DNA of 64,000 nt, from positions 5,735,501-5,799,500 of the forward strand of contig NZ_CP041405.1 of NCBI RefSeq assembly GCF_007066085.1, read 5' to 3'. A program made the position numbers and the translations under genes. This document shows, piece by piece, positions 52,660 through 62,332 of this stretch; the first letter of the stretch is position 1, and each line of letters begins with the position of its first letter. Origin of the DNA: Paenibacillus thiaminolyticus. Its GTDB lineage: Bacteria; Bacillota; Bacilli; Paenibacillales; Paenibacillaceae. The notes under the pieces are model-generated. The model was not told the origin of the DNA. It ran no database searches and worked only from the letters and a program-made list of their open reading frames with translations.

Positions 52660-53172
52660 ATGGCGACTTCGGCCAAATCCGGGTCATCCGGGTCCTCAAC
52701 TTGGACTTCCGGAGGAACGACCATCTCGGAGAAAGAGTATAAGCAGATCGCCAAGCAGCGTGAACCCTCCCGCCCCGTATGGAAAAATTGCGTACGGGCT
52801 TTTTTGGTGGGAGGAACGATCTGCCTGATTGGACAAGCCATTGAACAAATATTAATCACGTTTTTCGATATGACGAAAAAAGACGCAGCAGGCCCGACGG
52901 TCGTGATTCTTGTGCTGGCTTCCGTTATTCTGACAAGCCTAGGCGTCTATGACAAACTCGCGCAATGGGCTGGCGCGGGCACGGCGGTTCCCGTGACCGG
53001 GTTCGCCAATTCGATGTGCTCCGCGGCGCTGGAGCATCGCAGCGAAGGGCTCGTGCTTGGGGTCGGCGGCAATATGTTCAAGCTGGCCGGCTCTGTCATC
53101 GTGTTCGGAACGGTGGCGGCCTTTTTCATTGCGCTCATCTATTTCATTTTCGGGATACAGTTCCAGCATTGA
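52660..53172 (+). CDS. spoVAC: Stage V sporulation protein AC
   Basis: 170 residues. A Ser/Gly-rich N-terminus is followed by YKQIAKQREPSRPVWKNCVRAFLVGGTICLIGQ (in part), then three or four membrane segments with SLGVYDKLAQWAGAGTAVPVTGFANSM, the SpoVAC hallmark. Part of the inner-membrane channel that takes calcium-dipicolinate into the forespore and releases it at germination. GGAGGTG lies 6 bases before the ATG. First gene of spoVAC-AD-AE; expected to be SigG-controlled, but I see no clean SigG promoter. Confidence 0.95.
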   Translation: MATSAKSGSSGSSTWTSGGTTISEKEYKQIAKQREPSRPVWKNCVRAFLVGGTICLIGQAIEQILITFFDMTKKDAAGPTVVILVLASVILTSLGVYDKLAQWAGAGTAVPVTGFANSMCSAALEHRSEGLVLGVGGNMFKLAGSVIVFGTVAAFFIALIYFIFGIQFQH

Positions 53173-53208
53173 TGCCGGACATTCCCAGATGGTAAAGGAG
53201 GCAATCCG

Positions 53209-54234
53209 ATGCGTACAGGACGCCATACATGGCGGTTCGCCAATCAACCGGTTATTATCGGCACCTCGACCGTAGTAGGCCCCGAAGAAGGAAAGGGGCC
53301 TCTGGCCGCAGACTTTGACTTTGTTCACGAAGATTTGGATTTGAAGGAGCCAAGCTGGGAAAAGGCGGAACGCAAGCTGCTGGAGCAGGCCTCCCAACTT
53401 GCCATCGTCAATGCGAACATTACGCAGGATGACCTGGATTATTTCGTCGGCGGAGACCTGATGAACCAGATTATCAGCAACACCTTCGCCGCTCGCGGGC
53501 TGGGAGTGCCTTACATTGGGGTATTCGGGGCATGCTCCACCTCGATGGAGGCGCTGGCCCTCGGATCGCTGCTAGTCGATTCCGGCAACGCGAATATCGT
53601 CATGGCCGGGACGTGCAGTCACAACTGCTCTGCAGAGAAGCAGTTCCGATATCCGACGGAATACGGTTCCCAGAAGCCGCCTACGGCGCAATATACCGTG
53701 ACCGGAGCCGGTGTGGCGATTGTCGGCAAAAAAGGCAACGGACCGAAAGTTACGGCCGCGACTATCGGCAAGATTGTCGATCTGGGCATCAAAGATCCGT
53801 TCAATATGGGAGCGGCCATGGCGCCGGCCGCTGTCGACACGATTCAGACCCATTTGACCGACTTGAAGCGCAGTCCCGGCTATTACGACATGATTGTGAC
53901 CGGAGATTTATCTACTGTCGGTTACGGGATCGCCAAAGATTTGTTCAAAAAACACGATATCAACATTCAGACGACGAACTACCAGGATTGCGGGCTGATG
54001 ATGTACGACATGGTCAAGCAGAAGCAGGATGTGCAAGCGGGAGGAAGCGGGGCGGCTTGCTCGGCCGTCGTCACCTACGGCCACATTCTGAAGCGGATGA
54101 GGCAGGGCGAACTGAAGAAGGTGATGATCGTGGCGACCGGAGCCCTTATGTCCCCGCTGTCCTACCAGCAGGGAGAGAGCATTCCTTGCATCGCTCATGC
54201 CGTGACGATTGAGATGGGAGGAGACGAATCATGA
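53209..54234 (+). CDS. spoVAD: Stage V sporulation protein AD
   Basis: 341 residues, thiolase-like fold: FGACSTSMEALALGS holds the thiolase-type Cys position, and GDLMNQIISNTFAAR and EKQFRYPTEYGSQKPPTAQ are SpoVAD blocks. SpoVAD binds dipicolinic acid directly and sits on the channel. AAAGGAGG lies 8 bases before the ATG. ATGA overlap with the next gene. Confidence 0.96.
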   Translation: MRTGRHTWRFANQPVIIGTSTVVGPEEGKGPLAADFDFVHEDLDLKEPSWEKAERKLLEQASQLAIVNANITQDDLDYFVGGDLMNQIISNTFAARGLGVPYIGVFGACSTSMEALALGSLLVDSGNANIVMAGTCSHNCSAEKQFRYPTEYGSQKPPTAQYTVTGAGVAIVGKKGNGPKVTAATIGKIVDLGIKDPFNMGAAMAPAAVDTIQTHLTDLKRSPGYYDMIVTGDLSTVGYGIAKDLFKKHDINIQTTNYQDCGLMMYDMVKQKQDVQAGGSGAACSAVVTYGHILKRMRQGELKKVMIVATGALMSPLSYQQGESIPCIAHAVTIEMGGDES

Positions 54235-54581
54235 TCTTTGTGTGGGCATTTATCGTAGGAGGGCTGATCTGCGTCATTGGGCAGCTAATGTTCGATGTCG
54301 CGAAGCTGACCCCGGCGCATACGATGGCGCTGCTGGTCGTCACCGGCGCGATCGTTGACGGCTTGGGCTGGTACGAGCCGTTGATCGAATTCGCCGGTGC
54401 AGGCGTGACGGTCCCGATCACGAGCTTCGGCAACTCCCTGGTGCACGGGGCGCTTACCGATCTGAAATCGGATGGATGGATTGGCGCCGTCAGCGGCATA
54501 TTCAAGACGACAAGCGCGGGAATATTGGCGGCGATCGTGTTCTCCTTCCTGGCATCGCTCCTCGTGCGTCCCAAAGGCTAA
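54231..54581 (+). CDS. spoVAE: Stage V sporulation protein AE (SpoVAEb-type)
   Basis: 116 residues with three membrane segments. FIVGGLICVIGQLMFDVAKLTPAH at the start and DGLGWYEPLIEFAGAGVTVPITSFGNSLVHG are typical. It is a homologue of SpoVAC and completes the minimal C-D-E channel set. Followed by a strong terminator. Confidence 0.95.
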   Translation: MIFVWAFIVGGLICVIGQLMFDVAKLTPAHTMALLVVTGAIVDGLGWYEPLIEFAGAGVTVPITSFGNSLVHGALTDLKSDGWIGAVSGIFKTTSAGILAAIVFSFLASLLVRPKG

Positions 54582-54598
54582 GCGCGGATTGAGCAGAC

Positions 54599-54634
54599 AA
54601 GCTCCGCAACCTGAACAGGTGCGGGGCTTCTTTT
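54599..54634 (+). terminator. Rho-independent terminator after spoVAE
   Basis: AAGC-t-CCGCA-a-CCTG pairs with CAGG-TGCGG-g-GCTT, followed by CTTTTA. Confidence 0.85.
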
Positions 54635-54680
54635 ATGGGATTAATTAGCTTGAGGGCGAAATGAGTTGTTGATGTACCTT

Positions 54681-54695
54681 CACCATAGAATGGTG
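54681..54695. promoter_or_regulatory. CACCAT-aga-ATGGTG inverted repeat upstream of the MoxR operon
   Basis: Perfect 6-base arms just upstream of a GTAAAAT stretch that could be a -10 region. Candidate operator; the promoter itself is not clear. Confidence 0.3.
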
Positions 54696-54801
54696 TAAAA
54701 TGAGGAAATGTAAGGCAACTGAGCTTAGGATCCCCATACTTAATAAATTATAAATTTTAGGTAAATTTCCTTGTATTGACATTATTGAAGGAGGTTTTTC
54801 C

Positions 54802-55758
54802 TTGCATTCGCAATCATCGCTGCATTCGATTATGGAACAGATCCAGTCTACGTTGGATCAATGCATATTAGGGAAGTCATTCGAGATTGAATTAATGCTT
54901 ACCGCCATGGTGGCTGGCGGCCATGTGCTTATCGAGGATGTTCCGGGAACGGGCAAGACGCAGCTGGTCAAATCATTGGCGCGCACGATGGACGGGGTGT
55001 TCCGCCGGGTCCAATGCAATCCTGACCTGCTGCCGACCGATATTACCGGCGTTTTTATTTTCCATCCCAAAGACCAGCAGTTCGTGTTCCGTCCCGGACC
55101 GGTCATGTGCAACGTGCTTCTTGTGGACGAGATCAACCGGGCGACGACGAAGACACAATCCGCCCTGCTGGAGGCGATGGAGGAGCACCATATTACGGTG
55201 GACGGCGAAACTTTTGAGCTGCCCGTTCCGTTCATGCTCTTCGCCACTCAGAACCCAATCGAGTTCGAAGGAACGTTCCAGTTGCCCGAAGCTCAGCTTG
55301 ATCGCTTCATGTTCAAGATCAACCTGGGCTACCCTGATGAAGCGATGGAGCGGGCGATGCTGACTCGCCATGTGCTGGGACAGCCATCCGAGCGGGTCCA
55401 GCCGATTACGGATATTTCGGTGATTGAGCAGATGCGGGAAGCTGCTCGCGGCATTCATATCGACGATGCCGTCGCTTCCTATATTATTGATGTGGTCCGT
55501 GCGACGAGGATTCACCCGCACATCGTGCTGGGCGCAAGCCCGCGCGCTTCCGTAGCGCTCATGCAGGCGGTCAAAGCCCGCGCATGGATTCAAGGCCGGC
55601 GATATGTCACTCCCGATGATGTCAAGGCGCTGCTTCCGTTCGTCCTGGCTCACCGCCTCGTGCTCGATATGGAAGCGAAGATGGAGGGTCTGACCGCGGA
55701 GCAAGTGCTTATGGATGCGGTCCGAGGCGTGCCGGTACCGGTCCGGATGGAGCTGTAG
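54802..55758 (+). CDS. MoxR-family AAA+ ATPase
   Basis: 318 residues. Walker A is EDVPGTGKT, Walker B is VLLVDEINRATTKTQSALLEAMEE, sensor 1 is FATQNPIEFEGTFQLPEAQLDRF, and GASPRASVALMQAVKARA is sensor 2, all in MoxR form. MoxR proteins act as chaperones for DUF58/VWA partners. Start is TTG at 54802, with AAGGAGG 7 bases upstream. DUF58 and transglutaminase genes follow at once, a standard Bacillales trio. Confidence 0.94.
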   Translation: MHSQSSLHSIMEQIQSTLDQCILGKSFEIELMLTAMVAGGHVLIEDVPGTGKTQLVKSLARTMDGVFRRVQCNPDLLPTDITGVFIFHPKDQQFVFRPGPVMCNVLLVDEINRATTKTQSALLEAMEEHHITVDGETFELPVPFMLFATQNPIEFEGTFQLPEAQLDRFMFKINLGYPDEAMERAMLTRHVLGQPSERVQPITDISVIEQMREAARGIHIDDAVASYIIDVVRATRIHPHIVLGASPRASVALMQAVKARAWIQGRRYVTPDDVKALLPFVLAHRLVLDMEAKMEGLTAEQVLMDAVRGVPVPVRMEL

Positions 55759-55759
55759 C

Positions 55760-57019
55760 ATGAATTCGCCGCAGCTGGTGCCCCGCCGTCCGCGTTCGCG
55801 GAGACGGATATTTTTTATTGCGTTCGTCATTTATGTCAGTTGTGTTTTCTATTTTCTGTTCCAGGGCGGCAAGACATCCTTCATGCTGCTGTCGATGGCC
55901 ACCGTGCTTGCCGTCTATTGGACATGCGGGTGGTTCGGGGGCGTGAATAAGGTGCAGGGACAGCGTATGGTCCGCAGAGGGACAAGCCAGTTCCTCCCCG
56001 CCCAATCCCGCATCCTGGTCTCGGTGGAGCTGCGCGTTCCGGGATGGATTCCGCTACCTTATGTTATCGTGCAGGACGGGCTGTACCGCTTCGATGAACT
56101 GTACAGTCAAGCGGAGTCAGCCGTTACCCTGAACGCCGGGAGGCAGGCCGTCTGGACGTACCGGACGCCGCCGCTTCCGCGCGGAGCATACCATTTGGAT
56201 GCGACCACATGCTTGTCCAAAGATTTATTCGGCATTTTCGAGCAGCGCGGACAGTTCCATACGCCGTCCTCCTTCTCCATCTTGCCGGCCACGGTTCCGA
56301 TCCCTGCCTGGAGCCAAGCCGGCCATCAAGCGGTCCAGCCCGGACAGACGCAAGCGATGGATAAGAGGAAGCGGGAGTCAACCCAATTGAACGGCATACG
56401 GGAATACGTGCCTGGCGATCGTCTCTCGCGCATTCATTGGAACGCCACCGCCAAGACCGGAAGCTTGAAATCGAAGCAGTTCGATCAGGAAGTGCAAGCT
56501 CCAATCCTGATCGTGCTCGATATCAGGACCGCCTCCTATGAGAGTCCGGCTAGCTTCGAATTGGCGCTCTCGGCAGCGGCATCGATTGCGCAATATGCGA
56601 AGGCGAACAGGCATCCGGCCTATTTGGCCGGAATCGGCGGCTCACTTCATTGGTGGGACGCCATGGCGCTCGCACGCGAACCGGTAGCTTACAAGCAGTG
56701 GCTGTCCACCATTGAGCCGGAGATCCCCAATCCGCAAGTGAATGACCGGATTGGCACGATGCTGGCGCAGCGCGCCTCACTGCTGCGCGGGGCGTCCGTC
56801 GCCTGGATCAGCGGGACGATGACATCCGGCGATATGGCGGCTATCGGCGGCCTTCGCTCCCTTGGCGGCAGCGGCACGTTCATTCATGCCGCTCCCGGCA
56901 GAGGCCCTGATGAAGCCAGCCTGCTTCGCGACTTGGCGAAGCAGGGCTTTGACTATAAATGGCTGGATGAACTGAACCATCTTCCTAAGCTGCTTGGAGG
57001 TGGGATGACATGGAAGTGA
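55760..57019 (+). CDS. DUF58-domain membrane protein
   Basis: 419 residues. Two membrane segments near residues 18-58, then a beta-rich region, then the DUF58 core QLNGIREYVPGDRLSRIHWNATAKTG followed by a VWA-like fold (APILIVLDIRTASYES). The ATG at 55760 lies one base after the moxR stop, with GGAG 7 bases upstream. DUF58 proteins are the usual partners of MoxR; the exact process is unknown, with envelope functions suspected. Confidence 0.92.
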   Translation: MNSPQLVPRRPRSRRRIFFIAFVIYVSCVFYFLFQGGKTSFMLLSMATVLAVYWTCGWFGGVNKVQGQRMVRRGTSQFLPAQSRILVSVELRVPGWIPLPYVIVQDGLYRFDELYSQAESAVTLNAGRQAVWTYRTPPLPRGAYHLDATTCLSKDLFGIFEQRGQFHTPSSFSILPATVPIPAWSQAGHQAVQPGQTQAMDKRKRESTQLNGIREYVPGDRLSRIHWNATAKTGSLKSKQFDQEVQAPILIVLDIRTASYESPASFELALSAAASIAQYAKANRHPAYLAGIGGSLHWWDAMALAREPVAYKQWLSTIEPEIPNPQVNDRIGTMLAQRASLLRGASVAWISGTMTSGDMAAIGGLRSLGGSGTFIHAAPGRGPDEASLLRDLAKQGFDYKWLDELNHLPKLLGGGMTWK

Positions 57020-59268
57020 ACCGGCAGCCGGAGTTCGCTTACTCGGCAAGCTCCGTTCAACCGGCAGGGCCCGGAATGATGAAGCGCTGGCTGCTTGGCG
57101 GTTGGAGTGAGCGCCTGTTCTGGACTTGCCTCGCCGTTATGGTATGGCAATGGATTGTGATGCTGGAGCCGTATTGGTATGACGAGACAATCGCGATGTC
57201 CAAGGACGCGCTCCTAATGATATGGGGAGTTTCTGTATTATTTCCCCGGCAATTTTTTGGCCGGCTGCTTATCGGGCTGCCGCTTGTAATGCGTGTCATA
57301 TATATGGAGCTGATTCGCAATCATCTCTGGATTGAGGACGGAACGCGATGGGAGAGGCTGCAAGCCTTTCATCCTTATATATGGTTCGTTATCGGCATCT
57401 GGCTCTGCTATGAAGCGATCAACCAGATTGTCCGCGGGCCGGGCCGCATCATAATGTGGCTGCTCGTTCAAGTTGCCGTTTTCGGCATCCTGGATTCTTT
57501 TACCGAGGATATATTATGGGATCAGGTCGCATGGATCGTTGGGGCGGCGCTCGTATGGCTCATCGGGCTTCATTTCTCCCAGATGAAGCACAGCTATCCC
57601 GAGATGAAGCGAACGTCGCTGCGGTATCTGCTTCAGATGGCCGTAAGCGCCATCGTCGTTATTGCGCTGATCATCACGGTCGGGGTGAGCGTGCCCGGAT
57701 TGGAGCCGATTCTGACGGATCCGTATACGGCCTGGACGAACCGGAACGGGACCGGCGGCACCTTCGTCGACCGTATCGTCTCGAACGTAACCGGTACCGG
57801 AGCGACGAGCCCCACCACTTCCGGCTACAGCAACCATGACAGCCAGCTTGGGGATGGCTTCCAGATGGATTATCAGCCGGTGATGACGGTAACCTCCGAA
57901 GCCCGCGGCTATTGGCGGGGGGAAGCCAAGGATATCTACACCGGTCAGGGCTGGGTCGATGCGAGGCGGGAAGAGAGGCTGGAGCCGATGAGTCTAGGCG
58001 AGCGGTTCGAGGCCGACGACGCCCCTTCGAAGCGGATTCAGACGAAGGAGATTATCCAGACGGTGCAGATTCAGAGCGATCAGGTATATCCGGTCCTGTT
58101 CGGCATGTATTCGGTAGCGGCCGTAGAGGAGCTGGAAGGCGTCGAGCCGGACGGACTCTCCTGGAACGGGAGAGAGAGCGAGGTCCGGTACGTGGGGAGA
58201 GGCGCTGCCCGCTATCCGATAAGCTATACGATTGTGTCCCATGTCCCGATCGTCTCGGAACAGGAACTGCGAGCCGCGCCCCCGTCCGAAGCGCCGGACA
58301 GCGCCTACCTGCAGCTGCCGGATCGCCTTCCGGCCCGAGTCGTCGACCTCGCGAGGAGCCTGACCGAAGGGGAGACGAACAACTACGACAAGGCCAAAAA
58401 AATCGAACAGTATTTACGGACCCAGTTCACTTATACGAATGTTCCAAATATTTCGAAGCGGACCAGCGACGATTTCGTCGACGGGTTTCTGTTTGAAATC
58501 AAAGAAGGTTACTGCGACTATTTCTCCACCTCGATGGCCGTCATGCTCCGCAGCGTGGGCGTGCCGACGCGCTGGGTGAAGGGCTATGCGCCCGGAGCCC
58601 GCGAAGGAGCGGATCGTCCGATGATGACGGGCTCCTTCGATCCCGATGAAGGCGGCCGCTTCCGCGTCACGAATGCGGATGCGCATTCTTGGGTAGAGGT
58701 ATATATGGGGGAATACGGCTGGGTGTCCTTCGAGCCGACCCCGGGCTTCAGCATGCCGAGCCCGGAGCAGGCGGAGGAGCAAGAGCCCGACACGCCGGCC
58801 GAGCAGGAAGAAGAGACACAGCCTGAAGTGAAGGAAGAGAAGAAGGCCAGCATGCCGGAAGAAGAGACCGCGCTTCCCGCTTGGGTGATTACGGCAGCCC
58901 GAACGATCGTCGGCGCTGCGCTGCTCGGTGCCATTGCATGGCTTGTCCGGCAATGGGGCCAGGCCGGATTCTCGCTGCGTTGGCTGCGCACCTTCCGCCG
59001 GCGGATATCGCCGAATGATCGGGTCGTGCTCGAGACGGAGCTCTGGCTGAGCTACTGCCGGCTTCGCGGGCTGCGCAAGGAACCGCACGAGACGGTGCGC
59101 GAAGCGGCCTTCCGCTGGAGCGAGGGCCAGCAGGAGCTGGAGGCTTCCCTCCAGGTGATCGTGCCGATGTTCGAGCAAGCGAAATACAGCGGCGAACCGC
59201 TGGAGCAAGCCGATGTGGCCCGGTTCCGGGAAGCGGTAAGACAGTTCCGGCGCGTCCGCAAACGTTAA
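57010..59268 (+). CDS. Transglutaminase-like membrane protein with DUF4129
   Basis: 752 residues. Five or six N-terminal membrane segments (about residues 30-235), then an extracytoplasmic part with a transglutaminase core: Cys in EGYCDYFSTSMAVMLRSVGVPTRWVKGY, His in NADAHSWVEVYM and Asp-type position in GWVSFEPTPGF. An acidic Glu/Pro-rich linker (QAEEQEPDTPAEQEEE type) leads to a further membrane segment and a cytoplasmic DUF4129 tail. Overlaps the DUF58 gene by 10 bases. Probably acts on cell-surface proteins as a protease or crosslinker; substrate unknown. Confidence 0.93.
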   Translation: MEVNRQPEFAYSASSVQPAGPGMMKRWLLGGWSERLFWTCLAVMVWQWIVMLEPYWYDETIAMSKDALLMIWGVSVLFPRQFFGRLLIGLPLVMRVIYMELIRNHLWIEDGTRWERLQAFHPYIWFVIGIWLCYEAINQIVRGPGRIIMWLLVQVAVFGILDSFTEDILWDQVAWIVGAALVWLIGLHFSQMKHSYPEMKRTSLRYLLQMAVSAIVVIALIITVGVSVPGLEPILTDPYTAWTNRNGTGGTFVDRIVSNVTGTGATSPTTSGYSNHDSQLGDGFQMDYQPVMTVTSEARGYWRGEAKDIYTGQGWVDARREERLEPMSLGERFEADDAPSKRIQTKEIIQTVQIQSDQVYPVLFGMYSVAAVEELEGVEPDGLSWNGRESEVRYVGRGAARYPISYTIVSHVPIVSEQELRAAPPSEAPDSAYLQLPDRLPARVVDLARSLTEGETNNYDKAKKIEQYLRTQFTYTNVPNISKRTSDDFVDGFLFEIKEGYCDYFSTSMAVMLRSVGVPTRWVKGYAPGAREGADRPMMTGSFDPDEGGRFRVTNADAHSWVEVYMGEYGWVSFEPTPGFSMPSPEQAEEQEPDTPAEQEEETQPEVKEEKKASMPEEETALPAWVITAARTIVGAALLGAIAWLVRQWGQAGFSLRWLRTFRRRISPNDRVVLETELWLSYCRLRGLRKEPHETVREAAFRWSEGQQELEASLQVIVPMFEQAKYSGEPLEQADVARFREAVRQFRRVRKR

Positions 59269-59327
59269 TCTCCGCTTCCATGTCACGCAGGAAGCGGGAG
59301 ACAGGGAGCCGGAATGTGACGAAATGA

Positions 59328-59357
59328 AGCCGTTCCGCACGGGAACGGCTTTTTTTT
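59328..59357 (+). terminator. Rho-independent terminator after the transglutaminase gene
   Basis: AGCCGTTCC and GGAACGGCT form a 9-bp stem around GCACG, with eight T after it. Confidence 0.9.
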
Positions 59358-59412
59358 GCACGAAAATCAAAGAATATGGTATAGTTTTTCGTATGAAAAC
59401 GAGGTGACTGTT

Positions 59413-59937
59413 TTGTTGGAAAGGCTTATTCCCCGTCTTCGGGTAAGCTCCGTATACGATATTGATTTGGACAAGTTGGCGGAACAAGGCATTCGCGGCA
59501 TCATTACCGATCTGGATAACACGCTCGTCGGCGCCAAGGTGCCGGAAGCGACCCCGGAATTGGCGGCCTGGCTGAAGGAAGTCGACCGCCGCGGATTCAA
59601 GGTCGTCATCGTATCGAATAATGATCATACGCGCGTATCCCGGTTCGCCGTCCCGCTCGATCTTCCGTTTATTCATGCGGCCCGCAAGCCGGCGCAGCGA
59701 GCTTTTCGCCAAGCGCTGTCGCTGATGGGGCTGAAGCCGGATCAGACAGCTGTCATCGGCGATCAGATGCTGACGGATGTCCTGGGAGGCAACCGGCTCG
59801 GCATATTTACGATATTGGTGCAGCCTATCGCCATTCAGGACGAAGGCTGGGGAACCCGCATCAATCGGCGCATTGAGCGTTATGCCACGGCACGGTTGAA
59901 GCGAAGAGGATTGTGGCACGAGGAGGAGAAAAGGTGA
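59413..59937 (+). CDS. yqeG: YqeG-family HAD phosphatase
   Basis: 174 residues. GIITDLDNTLVG is HAD motif I (nucleophile Asp), VSNN motif II, ARKPAQRAFRQAL motif III with Lys, and VIGDQMLTDVLGGNRLG motif IV. YqeG is a HAD IIIA phosphatase of unknown substrate, always found at the head of this operon. Start TTG at 59413, with GAGGTG 6 bases upstream and a second TTG next to it. Overlaps yqeH by 4 bases. Confidence 0.92.
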   Translation: MLERLIPRLRVSSVYDIDLDKLAEQGIRGIITDLDNTLVGAKVPEATPELAAWLKEVDRRGFKVVIVSNNDHTRVSRFAVPLDLPFIHAARKPAQRAFRQALSLMGLKPDQTAVIGDQMLTDVLGGNRLGIFTILVQPIAIQDEGWGTRINRRIERYATARLKRRGLWHEEEKR

Positions 59938-61052
59938 AGGACAATCAAGAAAAGCAAGTATGCAGCGGCTGCGGTGTCACGGTGCAGACCGGGCAGGCCG
60001 ATCAGATCGGCTATGTCCCGGCGTCCGCGCTGAATCGCTCGCCGCTGATTTGCCAGCGCTGCTTCCGGATCAAGCATTATAACGAGGCGGCTTCTGTTGC
60101 GCTGGATCAGGATGATTTTTTGCGTTTGCTGGGGCGAATCGGCCAGGAGGACGCGCTGGTCATCCATATCGTCGATTTGTTCGATTTTGACGGCAGCGTC
60201 ATCTCCGGGCTGCAGCGGTTCGTTGGGAACAATCCGGTGCTGCTCGTCGTGAACAAGATCGACCTGCTGCCCCGTTCGACGAACTGGAACCGCTTGACGA
60301 ACTGGGTACAGCGGCAGGCGAAGGAGCATGGCCTCCGCATCTTGGACGTCATTCTCGTCAGCGCCAAGCGCAATGCCGGCTTCGAACGGCTTGTGGAGCA
60401 GATGAGCCATTGGCGCCGCGGCCGCGACGTCTATGTCGTCGGGGCGACGAACGTAGGCAAGTCCACGCTGATTAACCGCCTGATTGGCGATTACAGCGAT
60501 ATGGATCGGGAGCTGACGACATCCCGTTACCCGGGAACGACTCTGGATCTCGTACATATTCCGCTGGATGACGGCAAGCATATCATTGATACGCCAGGCA
60601 TCGTCTACACGAGCCGCTTGACGGAATTGGCCAGCCGGCAAGATCTGGGGGCCCTCCTGCCAGACAAGCCGCTCAAGCCGGCGGTCTACCAATTGAACGA
60701 AGGCCAGACGCTGTTTTTCGGAGCGTTTGCGCGCTTTGATTTTGTGGAAGGCGAACGCCAATCCTTTACATGCTATATCGCAAATGGGCTTCCGATCCAC
60801 CGGACGAAGCTGGAGCGGGCAGACGCTTTGTACGAAGAGCACCGCGGGGAGCTGCTGGCGCCGCCGACACGGGAGCGACTGGATGAGCTTCCGGGCTGGA
60901 CGAAGCATCAGTATCGGATCGGGACAGGCTCCGAGACCGATATATTCATCTCAGGGCTCGGCTGGATCAAATGCAACGGCAAGGAAGGGGCGCTCGTGGA
61001 GATTCACGCGCCCAAGGGGGTCAAGGTGCTGACCCGCCGCGCGATGATCTAG
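59934..61052 (+). CDS. yqeH: YqeH, circularly permuted ribosome-assembly GTPase
   Basis: 372 residues. N-terminal zinc knuckle Cys10, Cys13, Cys40 and Cys43. The GTPase motifs come in permuted order: G4 NKIDLLP, G5 VSAKR, then G1 GATNVGKST and G3 DTPG, as in YqeH/YjeQ-type GTPases. YqeH is needed for 30S subunit maturation. The GTG at 59934 follows AGGAGGAG by 5 bases. Confidence 0.96.
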   Translation: MKDNQEKQVCSGCGVTVQTGQADQIGYVPASALNRSPLICQRCFRIKHYNEAASVALDQDDFLRLLGRIGQEDALVIHIVDLFDFDGSVISGLQRFVGNNPVLLVVNKIDLLPRSTNWNRLTNWVQRQAKEHGLRILDVILVSAKRNAGFERLVEQMSHWRRGRDVYVVGATNVGKSTLINRLIGDYSDMDRELTTSRYPGTTLDLVHIPLDDGKHIIDTPGIVYTSRLTELASRQDLGALLPDKPLKPAVYQLNEGQTLFFGAFARFDFVEGERQSFTCYIANGLPIHRTKLERADALYEEHRGELLAPPTRERLDELPGWTKHQYRIGTGSETDIFISGLGWIKCNGKEGALVEIHAPKGVKVLTRRAMI

Positions 61053-61079
61053 CACAATATACCGGGGGGAGCGGTTACC

Positions 61080-61973
61080 ATGGTACGGAACGAACAGGCA
61101 GGGACGATTCGGCCTCCGGCGGCCATCGACAGCTCGACCGCTGTGTTCGCGGTCATCGGTGATCCGATCAAGCATTCCAAATCGCCGCTGATGCATAATG
61201 CCGCCCTGCGGGAGCTGGGGCTGAACGCCGTATATACGGCGTTCCATGTCGCGCCCGAGCGGCTTGAGCAGGCTGTGCAGGGCATGCGCGCTCTGGGCAT
61301 CGGCGGAATGAACGTGACTATTCCGCACAAGGAAGCGGTCATGGCGCATCTGGACGAAGTGGATGAGAGCGCGACTGTCATCGGCGCCGTCAATACGATC
61401 GTCAACCGGAATGGCCGGCTGATCGGCTACAATACGGACGGGCTCGGGTTCGTCCGTTCGCTGCAGGAGGAGATGATCTCCGATCTCCGCCAGTCCCGGA
61501 TCTTGCTGATTGGGGCCGGCGGGGCCGCGCGCGGCATCGCTTATGCGCTGCTGAAGGCGGGTTGCCGCAGCTTGCATATCGCCAACCGCACGCTGGGACG
61601 GGCCGAAGCGCTGGCAAGCGATCTGTCCGCCTTCGGAACGGTATCTGCCGTCCAGCTTGGCGAGCGGCCCGCGATCGATGCGCGCGAGGTGGATATCGTC
61701 ATTCATACGACCTCGGTCGGCATGCATCCGGACGTGAATGCGCTGCCGTTCGATCCGGACTGGCTGCGGCCGGATATGATCGTAAGCGACATTGTCTACA
61801 ATCCGCTGGAGACGGCCTTGCTGCGGGAAGCGAGCAAGCGCGGCTGCCGCACGCATAGCGGGCTCGGCATGTTCGTCTATCAGGGCGCGATCGCGCTGGA
61901 GCTGTGGACGGGAGCCGCTGCGCCAGCCGCCCTGATGCGGGAGCAGGTATGGAATACATTGCGTCACGACTAA
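61080..61973 (+). CDS. aroE: Shikimate dehydrogenase
   Basis: 297 residues. GDPIKHSKSPLMHNAAL (substrate Ser pair), NVTIPHKEAV (catalytic Lys), GAVNTIV, GYNTDGLGF and the NADP loop GAGGAARGIAYAL with ANRT behind it. It reduces 3-dehydroshikimate in aromatic amino acid synthesis. The first 20 residues are an extra tail compared with many AroE. GGGGGGAG lies 8 bases before the ATG. Confidence 0.96.
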   Translation: MVRNEQAGTIRPPAAIDSSTAVFAVIGDPIKHSKSPLMHNAALRELGLNAVYTAFHVAPERLEQAVQGMRALGIGGMNVTIPHKEAVMAHLDEVDESATVIGAVNTIVNRNGRLIGYNTDGLGFVRSLQEEMISDLRQSRILLIGAGGAARGIAYALLKAGCRSLHIANRTLGRAEALASDLSAFGTVSAVQLGERPAIDAREVDIVIHTTSVGMHPDVNALPFDPDWLRPDMIVSDIVYNPLETALLREASKRGCRTHSGLGMFVYQGAIALELWTGAAAPAALMREQVWNTLRHD

Positions 61974-62024
61974 ATCATTTGAATACACCAATTTTGATAT
62001 CAGACATATAAGGCAGGGACAAAC

Positions 62025-62315
62025 ATGTTAACAGGAAAACAAAAGCGCTATTTGCGCTCGCTCGCACATCATGTGCAGCCTATTTTTCAAGTAGGCAAAG
62101 GGGGAACCAATGATCAGCTTATCCGTCATATCGAGGAAGCGCTGGAGGTGCGCGAGCTGATCAAAGTATCGATCTTGAACAACTGCATGGACGATCGCTT
62201 CGAGGTGGCGGACGAATTGGCAAGCCGCTCGGGCGCCGAGCTGGTCCAAGTCATCGGGAAGACGATCGTGCTCTACAAGGAATCGGCTGAACATAAGCAG
62301 ATTGAACTGCCATAA
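62025..62315 (+). CDS. yhbY: YhbY-type CRM-domain RNA-binding protein
   Basis: 96 residues, one CRM domain: LTGKQKRYLRSLAHHVQPIFQVGKGG (the GxxG loop is GKGG), then EALEVRELIKVSILNN. Binds the large-subunit precursor. Fixed place between aroE and nadD in Bacillales. Confidence 0.94.
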   Translation: MLTGKQKRYLRSLAHHVQPIFQVGKGGTNDQLIRHIEEALEVRELIKVSILNNCMDDRFEVADELASRSGAELVQVIGKTIVLYKESAEHKQIELP

Positions 62316-62332
62316 CCGGCGGAGGTGCAGAC

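Noticed and set aside
59367..59919. Long minus-strand frame running from the transglutaminase gene into yqeG
   Set aside because: Antisense to two well-supported genes, no ribosome site, and it crosses a terminator.
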